From Butyriboletus loyo (lineage: Eukaryota > Basidiomycota > Agaricomycetes > Boletales > Boletaceae), in assembly GCA_038093515.1 (NCBI GenBank), contig JBBPSI010000387.1:1-16722 (forward strand): DNA of 16,722 nt, in the 5' to 3' direction. Shown here piece after piece: positions 7,973-15,534 of this stretch (within the stretch, counting starts at the first letter, position 1; each line of letters begins with the position of its first letter). The notes beneath the pieces are model-generated. The model saw only the letters and a list, made by a program, of their open reading frames with translations, did no database searches and was not told the DNA's origin. The translations under genes and the position numbers were made by a program.

Positions 7973-8520
7973 TGTTACAGTTTTACCCTTAAGCGTACCC
8001 TGCCACTCGTTTTCCCATGCTCACACATCCCTGCCACCCCTGCCATCCTGCGATGCTGCCCATCGCCCGCTCCCTAGTTGCCTAGTGGACGTTATCCACT
8101 TTCCCAGTCCTTCCGCAAGTCTCAGTGCCGCTACACTGAGATAACCCCTATGTTGTCACCCCGTCAGGCCAGACCTTCAGCTGAGCTGTCACATCCTTCT
8201 TTCTTGACCAATGATATTTGTTACATCACGTGACTAGCATGTGACTAGATTACGATGCGTCTTGACTAGTGTGCCAAGACCCATATCCAAGGTCTCTGCT
8301 ACTCGCGTCCCCTTTGCCCTGTGGGGCCCACCTCATGGACATTGTCACTTCACCTTCAGCTCTTCTTATTCACTGACGATGTCGCCATCTTGCTTGGAGC
8401 TTCACTCCCTTGTTACCAGCACTTTGCCACTTCTTTATTTCGCTATTATGACTCGACGCAACTCATAACCCTCCGCCCTCGCTGCCATGCACAGCTCGGT
8501 CTGTGCACACTATCTATTAG

Positions 8521-8528
8521 TATATATA
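8521..8528 (+). promoter_or_regulatory. TATA box of G2 LTR
   Basis: TATATATA lies 36 bp before the A at 8557, which begins the 10-nt block complementary to the site after the LTR. Spacing and complementarity together put the probable transcription start at or next to 8557. Confidence 0.6.
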
Positions 8529-8556
8529 CGCATACTTAGAGTAGTACGAGTTCCCT

Positions 8557-8566
8557 AGCTAATTCT
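8557..8566 (+). promoter_or_regulatory. Predicted 5' end of G2 RNA (self-primer)
   Basis: AGCTAATTCT is the exact reverse complement of the site at 8792-8801 and lies at the right distance from the TATA box to be the first bases of the transcript. In Tf1/sushi-type gypsy elements the first bases of the RNA fold back on the primer-binding site and are cut to make the primer. Application here is inference. Confidence 0.55.
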
Positions 8567-8791
8567 ATGCATCTACCAAGTGCCTAGCAATCTAGCTTAT
8601 ACCCATCCTCTGCTGATAGAGCTGATAAGAGCCTGCTTGATCTTGTCTGGTCGCCACCACATGACATCTCGCCAACACTTGCTCTGCAGAAGCCCAATAG
8701 CGTCGTCTACGCAAGTCGGCATCTTTCCGATTAGGCTCGAGCCCCTATTCAAGTGCTCGCTGCTAGTTGTTTCACACTCCAGCATAACAAA

Positions 8792-8801
8792 AGAATTAGC
8801 T
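8792..8801 (+). promoter_or_regulatory. G2 primer-binding site, probably self-primed
   Basis: AGAATTAGCT, two bases after the LTR end. It does not start with TGG, as a site for a tRNA CCA end would, but is the exact reverse complement of 8557-8566. The rest of the leader to the ATG at 8885 is C-rich and has no ATG before the chosen start. Confidence 0.55.
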
Positions 8802-8884
8802 CTCTTCCTGCTTCTGTTCTCCAACAGTAAAGCCACCCCCAGCCACCGCCATCTCCAACTTTGCGAAGTCACCCCGAGATCGCC

Positions 8885-10051
8885 ATGTCCTTCAACAACC
8901 GATACGCCCTTCTCGCTGAGAAGACCAAGGAGTTTGGACAACATGTCCAGTGGACTTGTCAACGTCCCCACTGCAACAACCCCTTCCATGTACATCCAAT
9001 GGAAGATGTCGTCATCAACAGAGTCGCCTTAGCCCCTGCCGCCCCTATCACCTGCTCGAGAGCAGTCTGCCATAACCCGTTCCACCACCATTCTACTGTG
9101 GTAGAAGAACCCATCCTCATCCCCTGCTTGCGAGCAGGTTGCCGAAACCCCTTCCACAGTCATTCTGCTGTGGCAGAAGTAACCATCGCCACCATCACCC
9201 TCCCCACCGCCCGCCGAACCCCGCTTCAGAAAGCACTCTCTCTGGGAGCAGCCCGCCGACCTGGCTCCCCTATCGAAAAGGCAAGGTCTATCAGAAGAGC
9301 CATGCGTGCCTCTTCCTCCCCTGCGCAGCTACGTGCCATCACCACCACCAGGAAACTCTCCCCCCTCAAGAAGGCACAGGAGATCGGGAAGGCCAGACGC
9401 GCCTTGTCCCCACCAGTACAGGTTCACGTAACCTCCACCCCGCCGAAACATCTTCCACCCCCTCTTGTGAGAGCCTGGAACATTGGGAACGCCGCCTGCG
9501 CCTCTTCCCCGCCGTCACCACAAGTACGAGCTGCCTCCATGTCAGAGCCCTCGATCAAGGAACTCCTCCAGACATTGGAGTCAAGAGGTATCAGCAAGGA
9601 TACTATTCACCAATGTCTGGAAAAGGCCTTCGGCAAGAAGAAAGAGGAACAACCTGCCAAGATGCTGGCAGAACGAATCGCCCCACGTCCTCTCATTGAC
9701 AGAGTCTCACCCTGATCACCGATATCTGGGTCAAGCACAGGTAAACCCGAGCCAACAGTGGACTCTGAGGGGTTTACACTAGTACAACGGAGCAAGCCAT
9801 TCGTACACCAACGACCTCTTGCGAGGAAACCCGTGCTCGCACCAAGGAAGCCTGTCCCAACACCAGTACCTGCACCACCACCAAAAGAGACAGCTGCCGA
9901 ACCCAAGGAGGAGATGACCCCTGGGGCAGTATTAAAAGAAGCATCAATGACGACTGATGACTTGATCGCCCTCTGGAAAAAGAAGTCCAAGGCCCAAGAT
10001 GAAAAGGAACCGGCTGCTGAAATGAAGCCGACATTACGAAGGTCGAAATGA
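8885..10051 (+). pseudogene. G2 ORF1 in Gag position: triple C-x4-C-x4-H-x-H repeats and SP/KA repeats
   Basis: Start ATG 8885 (GCCATGTCC), 95 nt after the LTR. Residues 25-93 carry three copies of C-x4-C-x-N-P-F-H-x-H (C25/C30/H35/H37, C57/C62/H67/H69, C81/C86/H91/H93), a possible zinc-binding motif I cannot name. Residues 112-210 hold four basic repeats of the type SPLKKAQEIGKARRALSPP with S-P or P-P steps, perhaps nuclear-targeting or RNA-binding. Then a helical segment follows (IKELLQTLESRGISKDTI). TGA at 9713-9715 (codon 277) interrupts, but the same frame continues with DSEGFTLVQRSKPF and a Pro/Lys-rich part to a second TGA at 10049-10051 (codon 389). No classical capsid domain or CCHC knuckle is visible, so 'Gag' is by position only. 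Both TGAs look like nonsense mutations, because coding-like sequence in the same frame follows each. Confidence 0.62.
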
Positions 10052-11016
10052 GCAACCTCCCCCACAGACCTAAGGAAAGCCTACCAAGCCACTGCAGTAG
10101 CACAAGAAATCCTCGGAAAACGGATCCGAGATGAAGAAGACATGCAAGAGCGCAAGAAGAAACATCGGGCAACCAGCAATAGCTCCAAAACCACCGATTA
10201 CTCCAGCTATGCAACACCGCTGGAGACCCCAGAACCGATGCATGTGGACGTGCCACATCTCATCGCCACCAAGGAAGACAATGACAATCTACCCCCGATT
10301 CCTCCCAACAGGGAAGACACCCCTGAAGACAACTTTTACGATGCTCCCGGGACCACAGCAGTCAATAGAGGAGCAGACAGAGACCTACCAGATGAGCAGA
10401 TGAACAAGATTCCCGCTAGTGGAGACCACCCGAATTTCCCCTCCCCCGAAATTGAAAGGCACCCAGAGATGATCGCTGCCTTCACTTACGAATTGGACCC
10501 AGAAAAGAAGTCCATCTGTATCCCCGTCCTGCTCTACGCCAGCGAGCAGTCCCCAGTCCTTGAAACCACCGCTCTTGTAGACAGCGGTGCCTCTGGATGT
10601 TTCATTCACAGAGACTTCATGAAGAAACACAACCTCCCCATTGTCAAAATGAGCAAACTGCTATGTGCTCAGAATGTCGACGGAACCAACAACGTTGGGG
10701 GGGTAATACGATACACAACGACGATGCTCCTCCACATGGGAGGAACAGAACAACTCCACGAGTTCATGGTTCTCAACTGCGGACAAGAAAATGTTATCCT
10801 CAGGCTACCCTGGCTTTGCAATGCCAACCCCGACATAGACTGGATGACTGGGAGAGTAACATTCCCAGATCAACCAACGACGAGATGCCCTGATGACCCC
10901 TGGGCAATTATGCAGCGATATCTCATTTGGTACCTCGACATGGACCCAGACACGAGAATCACCCACCTCTGGAAGAAGCATTTAGACAAAAGCGCAAGGC
11001 AAACATATGACGTTCA
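10052..11016 (+). pseudogene. pol: G2 protease region of Pol, truncated by copia insertion
   Basis: Same frame as ORF1, open from the TGA at 10049 to the copia LTR; the first ATG is at 10142. A charged, proline-containing linker precedes a retroviral-type aspartic protease with LVDSGASGC (active Asp codon 10580-10582). It parallels G1 Pol closely: CAQNVDGTNNVGGVIRY against SAQNVDGSNNQGGVIRY, and PWLCNANPDIDW against PWLREANPVIDW. The match continues through DLDPDS/DMDPDT and LWKKHLDKSARQTY to base 11016, where the copia LTR starts. RT, RNase H and integrase are absent from the window. Unlike G1, where Gag and Pol are in different frames, here the protease is in frame with ORF1. Confidence 0.85.
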
Positions 11017-11250
11017 TGTTACATTTACTTATTTCGCACTCTGCGCATTTCTAGAGTGTTTCCTTAGTCATTCTGTCAGCAACATTGTGGCGCATTATTT
11101 ACAGTTGTTGTAGCGCTTCGCATGTAGCTTGGAGTTCACTGTCTTTGTTTCCCAGTTTCTGACAGTGAGCTCCAGGTATGTGAAGTTAGATTTACTTGAA
11201 TATATAGTTTCTGACAGTGAGCTCCAGCTGAGAGATTCCAGCTGCTAATA
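11017..11250 (+). repeat. 5' LTR of the copia element (234 bp)
   Basis: TGTTACATTTACTT...CAGCTGCTAATA. The last bases are TAATA where other copies have TAACA. It has at least five differences from the 3' LTR over about 226 compared bases, read by eye. AATATATAG at 11199-11207 may be the TATA box, leaving a very short R-U5. GACAGTGAGCTCCAG occurs twice and once inverted in the family. Confidence 0.9.
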
Positions 11251-11269
11251 GGTTATGAGCCCTGCGCTC
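11251..11269 (+). promoter_or_regulatory. Primer-binding site for a tRNA-iMet 5' half (copy 1)
   Basis: GGTTATGAGCCCTGCGCTC directly follows the LTR. Its complement contains GGGCTCATAACC, the initiator tRNA-Met anticodon arm with the CAT anticodon, and not a tRNA 3' end. Drosophila copia is known to prime with a tRNA-iMet fragment cut in the anticodon region. The same arrangement is inferred here. Confidence 0.8.
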
Positions 11270-11381
11270 TAGTCGCATCAAAATTGTTCTCACTACATCG
11301 CCGAAAATACTTCAAAGTCCGCCTCGGTGCATACAAACCACACCTCGTCGCTGCCATCCACCCCCATTCCATCCGAGAACC

Positions 11382-11438
11382 ATGTCTGACCACCAACAAC
11401 ACTCCCATCGCATTCAACACCTCACTGGCCCTAACTAT
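11382..11438 (+). pseudogene. gag: Copia gag start, first copy (19 codons)
   Basis: ATG 11382 gives MSDHQQHSHRIQHLTGPNY, identical to the first 19 residues of the copy at 11818. The solo LTR at 11439 interrupts it. After that LTR and the duplicated ACTAT only GTCAC (two more codons, V-T) follows before an LTR fragment begins, so this copy is dead. Its leader is 40 bp longer than that of the second copy. Confidence 0.8.
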
Positions 11439-11673
11439 TGTTACATTTACTTATTTCGCACTCTGCGCATTTCTAGAGTGTTACCTTAGTCATTCTGTCA
11501 GCCACAGTGTGGCGCATTATTTACTGTTGTTGTAGCGCTTCGCATGTAGCTTGGAGCTCACTGTCTTAGTTCCTCAGTTTCTGACAGTGAGCTCCAGGTA
11601 TGTGAAGTTAGATTTACTCGAATATATAAGTTTCTGACAGTGAGCTCCAGCTGAGAGATCCCAGCTGCTAACA
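11439..11673 (+). repeat. Solo copia LTR in the first gag copy (235 bp)
   Basis: TGTTACATTT...CTGCTAACA, flanked by ACTAT at 11434-11438 and 11674-11678. After the right duplication the gag sequence resumes (GTCAC), proving insertion of an LTR alone. The inverted repeat GGAGCTCACTGTC/GACAGTGAGCTCC is perfect in this copy. Confidence 0.9.
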
Positions 11674-11683
11674 ACTATGTCAC

Positions 11684-11726
11684 TTTCTGACAGTGAGCTC
11701 CAGCTGAGAGATTCCAGCTGTTAACA
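11684..11726 (+). repeat. 3' end of a copia LTR (43 bp) at a rearrangement junction
   Basis: TTTCTGACAGTGAGC to CTGTTAACA equals the last 43 bp of the LTR. It is joined directly to gag bases GTCAC and has no LTR start. It corresponds to 11208-11250 of the first LTR. The following leader and gag belong to the long open frame. Confidence 0.85.
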
Positions 11727-11745
11727 GGTTATGAGCCCTGCGCTC
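11727..11745 (+). promoter_or_regulatory. Primer-binding site for a tRNA-iMet 5' half (copy 2)
   Basis: Same 19 bases as at 11251, again exactly after the LTR end. The leader to the ATG at 11818 is about 90 nt and lacks the 40-bp block present in copy 1. Confidence 0.8.
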
Positions 11746-11817
11746 TAGTCGCATCAAAATTGTTCTCGCTACATCGCCGAAAATACTTCAAAGTCCGCCT
11801 CGGTACATCCGAAAACC

Positions 11818-13065
11818 ATGTCTGACCACCAACAACACTCCCATCGCATTCAACACCTCACTGGCCCTAACTATGTCACCTGGAGCGAGGAGATGAAAGC
11901 ACTGTTCCGCTCCAAGGGACTCTGGAGACTCGTAGACGGAAAAGAGGTTCGCCCTTCCACTTCTGGAGCAGACCAGACAGCCTGGGACATCAAGCAGGAC
12001 AGGGCAGCTGGGGAGCTTATGCTGAATATTGCGCCAGACCAACGAGTACACATCCGAGCGGACCAGGACGACCCCACTGCAGCCTGGGCAGCACTGAAGA
12101 AGGTCTTTCTCCAGCAGAAGGCCAGCAGCAGATTTGTGGCCTACGACGAGTTCTTCAGCATCCGGAAACGCGCTGAGGAGTCCCTGCCTGGGCTTGCAGC
12201 GCGAGTCGAGGAGTCCATGCTCCGAATCCAGGATCTGCGCGGGTCAAGCTTCGACATGAAGACTCTGGATGCCGAGCTGACCTGCATGGCGATGATTTGG
12301 GCACTTGGGCCCGATTACAGCCATTTTGTGTCGTCTTTGGCACTCCTCACTGACCTCGACAAAGACAAGGTGAAGGCCGCATTCCACACGGAGGAAATCA
12401 ATCGTCGCCCTCGCTCAGATGCCCCTGCAGCTCCCATCGACTCCGCACTCGCCACATCATCATCCACCTGCGCTTGCCCACGAAATTCACCATGCTCGTT
12501 CTGTGACAAGCCAGGCCACTGCCAATGCAAGTGCTATTCGCTCCAACGAGCGAAAAAGTATTACAAGACGAACCACCACAAGGACAGGAAGGGTGAACAG
12601 TCTGCTTCAGTTGCCTCGGGAACTCAGGAGGTCGTCGAGCAGGCTGGAAATGCAAGTTTGCGCACTACGGATCACTCTGATCCATTTTCGCCGCTCCAAC
12701 TCGATGCTGACCACGATTGGAATGCAGACTCGGGGGCCACTTCTCATATGACACCCCATCGTCATTGGCTGCGCAACTATGCGCCAAAACGCGTCCCAAT
12801 CAAACTCGCCGACAACACCATCATCTATTCAGCCGGAGTTGGGTCTGTGGTGTTCCATCCAGTGATAGATGGAAAGAGGTGCAGAGCGGTCGAGTTCTCC
12901 AATGTCCTACATGTCCCTCAGCTGAGGAACAACCTCCTGGCTGTGTTATATCTAACTCGTCACTCCTCCTTCGTTGTCCATATCAATGCAACGCATTTGA
13001 CATTCTCTCGCGCATCTGGACCACCACTATTCGTCGCCACCATCGACAGCAACAATGCCGCATTT
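11818..13065 (+). pseudogene. gag-pol: Copia Gag-protease part of the polyprotein, interrupted by an LTR
   Basis: ATG 11818 (AACCATGTC). Residues 1-200 form a copia-type Gag (LTGPNYVTWSEEMKALF, then GLWRLVDG, IWALGPDYSHF). One CCHC zinc knuckle: C226-C229-H234-C239. Aspartic protease: NADSGATSHMT, active D304, with the usual DNTI and LHVPQLRNNLL blocks. The frame is open to 13065 (codon 416), then enters a reverse LTR and ends at TAA 13069-13071. With the LTR and one CATTT removed the frame runs straight into 13285. Gag, protease, integrase and RT-RNase H would thus be one polyprotein of about 1394 residues, with no Gag-Pol frameshift. Confidence 0.92.
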
Positions 13066-13279
13066 TGTTAACAGCTGGAATCTCTCAGCTGGAGCTCACT
13101 GTCAGAAACTGTATATTCAAGTAAATCTAACTTCACATACCTGGAGCTCACTGTCAGAAACTGGGAGACAAAGACAGTGAGCTCCGAGCTACATGCGAAG
13201 CGCTACAACAACAAGACACAACATGATGACTAAGTAGACAGTCCATAATCTGCAGAGTGTGAAATAAGCAAATGTAACA
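13066..13279 (-). repeat. Reverse solo copia LTR in protease-integrase border (214 bp)
   Basis: On the minus strand TGTTACATTTGC...CTGTTAACA. Target duplication CATTT at 13061-13065 and 13280-13284. About 20 bp shorter and more diverged at its 5' end than the other copies, so it came from a different source copy or is older. The 13-bp inverted repeat is intact. Confidence 0.92.
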
Positions 13280-13284
13280 CATTT

Positions 13285-15295
13285 TTGGATGGTACAACAG
13301 AGTCTATGACTGAGTATGCAGGAGCTGCATCAACTGTTCCGCTCGACTTATCGCTCTGGCATCGTCGCTTTGCACACCACAACTCCGCAGACATCAAGTC
13401 ACTGATGGAGCGCGATTTGGTGACTGGGATGAAGCTGGACAGCAAGTCGGCACCTGATCCAATTTGTGAGCCATGCCTCGCTGGCAAAATGCACGCAAAT
13501 CCATTCCCCAGCTCCCAATCTCGCGCATCTCGACCCCTTGAGCTCGTCCACTCTGATGTGCACGCCATTCCCTACCCCACCTTCTCTGGCTACCGCTATT
13601 GGGTGACCTTCATCGACGACTACTCAAGATATCGATTTGTCCTGCCCATTCGTGCTAAATCCGATGTTTTCGACGCATTTAAGCAATTCAGGGCGTTTGC
13701 AGAGAACCAGACAGAGCGTCGCATCAAAACGCTGCGAGATGATAAGGGAGGCGAGTATATGAGCAATGCGATGCTCAAATTCACGCAGGAATGCGGTATC
13801 GAACGCCAGCACACTGTCCGAGCGCGTCCTCAGCAGAATGGTGTCGCAGAACGCGCCAATCGGGTCCTTTCTGAGCGCATCACAGCCATGTTGAAGGAAT
13901 CCGGCCTCGCTATGGCTTTCTGGGGCGAAGCACTGGCTGCGCTTGTCCATGTGTGGAACCGATGCCCCACTGCTGCGCTGGACAACTCTACTCCGTACGA
14001 ACTATGGCATGGACGAAAGCCAGATGTATCACATCTTCGTGTCTGGGGTTGCACCTCCTATGTGCACATCCAGAAGGACAAGCGCGATGCTCTGCGCCCG
14101 CACTACGAGAAGTGCGTCTTTATTGGGTATCCAGATGGCTACAAAGGTTGGAAGTTCTACAACCCGACAACAAAGCGCACGCTGATCTCAGAACGCGCTG
14201 ATTTCGATGAACGAAGCGCAACTGGCCAGTCGACTGTCCAACAACCACCCTCCACCCTTCCCATTCCCATTCCGACTCTATATGAGCCACCTGTGACCAC
14301 TGGAGACGACGAGGATGACGATTCCACAACACCTGGGATTCTACATCCTGGGGGGGCGCCTGATCCACCAGAGGAACAGGATGACGAACCCAGGACACCA
14401 GTTGCACCACCAGCTCGTTTACCAGAGACACCACCACCAGCACCTGTACCAGAGAGACCACCACCTGGCACTGTCCCAGAGCCCACACCCAGTCCAATTG
14501 GGATTGGGGCTCGTTTACCTCGCAGAACACGTCAGCCACCTCATGAATGGTGTAAACTGAGCCCTGCTCAGCTGTCCACTGACTCCTCTGATTCAGACGA
14601 AGAAGAGGCTGATATGGCGCAGTGTTTCAGCGCAAATACAGCCCATCCAAGGTCCTACAGGGAGGCATTGCGAGGTGACGAGGCTGATGAGTGGAAACAG
14701 GCTGCGCTCGATGAACTGGCTGCCCACAAGGCGAATGGCACATGGAAACTCGTCCCCAGGCCTACAGATCGACCAGTTATTGGGTCCAAGTGGATTTTCA
14801 CCAAGAAATATCGCACTGATGGCTCCTTTGAGCGCTTTAAGGGCCGATTGGTCGCCCAAGGCTTCTCCCAGCGTCCGGGATATGAATACCTCGAGGTCTT
14901 CGCTCCTACAGTGCGCCTACCCACTCTTCGCATTATCCTTGCGCTTGCAGCGATCCACGACCTCCATCTGTGGTCTGTCGACATCTCCAACGCCTATCTC
15001 AATGGCGAAATGGACTGCGATGTCTATATGGAGCAGCCAGAGGGATTCGGAGAAGGAAACACCAAGGAAACCGTCTGTTTGCTGCAGAAATCGCTCTATG
15101 GGACGAAGCAAGGTGGAAATCGCTGGAATCGCAAGATGCGCACCACTCTCGAGTCATTGGGCTTCACCCAGACCTATTCCGATGCAGCTGTGTATGTCTT
15201 TGTCCGAGGTGATGTCCAGATCATGTTGCCTGTCTTTGTGGACGATATGACCTTCGCATCCAAGTCCCTTGATGCCATCAAGCAGTCCATTGAGG
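13285..15295 (+). pseudogene. gag-pol: Copia integrase and first RT part, interrupted by LTRs at both ends
   Basis: The frame continues from 13065 with TTG (Leu), not a start codon. Pre-integrase zinc motif WHRRFAHHN...CEPC. Integrase catalytic Asp 13555-13557 (HSDV), Asp 13741-13743 (DDKGGEY), Glu 13849-13851 (NGVAERANR), with 35 residues between the last two. Then RVWGC, HYEKCVFIGYPDGYKGW, and a Pro- and Glu-rich linker (about 14220-14640). RT: WKLVPRPTDRPVIGSKWIF, RLVAQGFSQ, VDISNAYLNG, SLYGTKQGG and the catalytic FVDDM at 15235-15249. The second reverse LTR enters 46 bp after the DD codons; reading into it ends at TAG 15352-15354. Without the insertions all catalytic residues seen would be present. 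Confidence 0.93.
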
Positions 15296-15529
15296 TGTTA
15301 GCAGCTGGAATCTCTCAGCTGGAGCTCACTGTCAGAAACTATATATTCAAGTAGAACTAACTTCACATACCTGGAGCTCACTGTCAGAAACTGAGAGACA
15401 AAGACAGTGAGCTCCGAGCTACATGCGAAGCGCTACAACAACAGTAAATAATGCGCCACAATGTGGCTGACAATATGACTAAGGTAACACTCTAGAAATG
15501 CGCAGAGTGCGAAATAAGTAAATGTAACA
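15296..15529 (-). repeat. Reverse solo copia LTR inside RT (234 bp)
   Basis: On the minus strand TGTTACATTTAC...CTGCTAACA. Target duplication TGAGG at 15291-15295 and 15530-15534. Close to the LTR at 11439 (both have GTGTTACC and TTTACTGTTG). Because the duplication ends in G and contains AG, the insertion has GT at its left border and AG at its right border. Confidence 0.93.
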
Positions 15530-15534
15530 TGAGG

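Larger units (their letters stand above)
7973..8789 (+). repeat. 5' LTR of G2 (817 bp)
   Basis: Starts TGTTACAG and ends AGCATAACA (TGTTA/TAACA inverted ends). The left end is exact because it interrupts the older copy. The right end is set by the TAACA terminus and by the primer-binding-site candidate 2 nt later. It contains CCAAT near 8205, three TGACTAG motifs (8231, 8242, 8263) and a TATA box at 8521. Confidence 0.83.
7973..11016 (+). mobile_element. Ty3/gypsy element G2, interrupted by copia
   Basis: 5' LTR, primer-binding site, a long frame in the Gag position and a protease homologous to that of G1 follow in order. The element sits inside an older LTR of its own family (left target duplication CTTTG, 7968-7972). 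At 11017 a copia element enters, five bases after GTTCA begins. RT, integrase and 3' LTR of G2 should continue right of the window. Two in-frame TGA codons show decay. Confidence 0.85.

Noticed and set aside
7851..8539. Open frames of 72-97 codons within the G2-family LTRs
   Set aside because: They lie entirely in LTR sequence, cross the old/young LTR border, and are not kept between the two copies.
9607..10256. Minus-strand frames of 150-160 codons opposite G2 ORF1
   Set aside because: Low-complexity mirrors of a Pro- and Lys-rich plus-strand frame. The plus strand has protease homology downstream in the same frame.
11251..11269. Possible tRNA-Met gene fragment
   Set aside because: It matches only the anticodon arm in antisense and sits directly after an LTR in two copies, so it is a primer-binding site.
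13066..13279. Considered a MITE or an evolved intron instead of a solo LTR
   Set aside because: Ends and whole sequence match the LTRs bounding the copia element. No AG lies at the right border that would restore the frame, so the intron idea fails for this copy.
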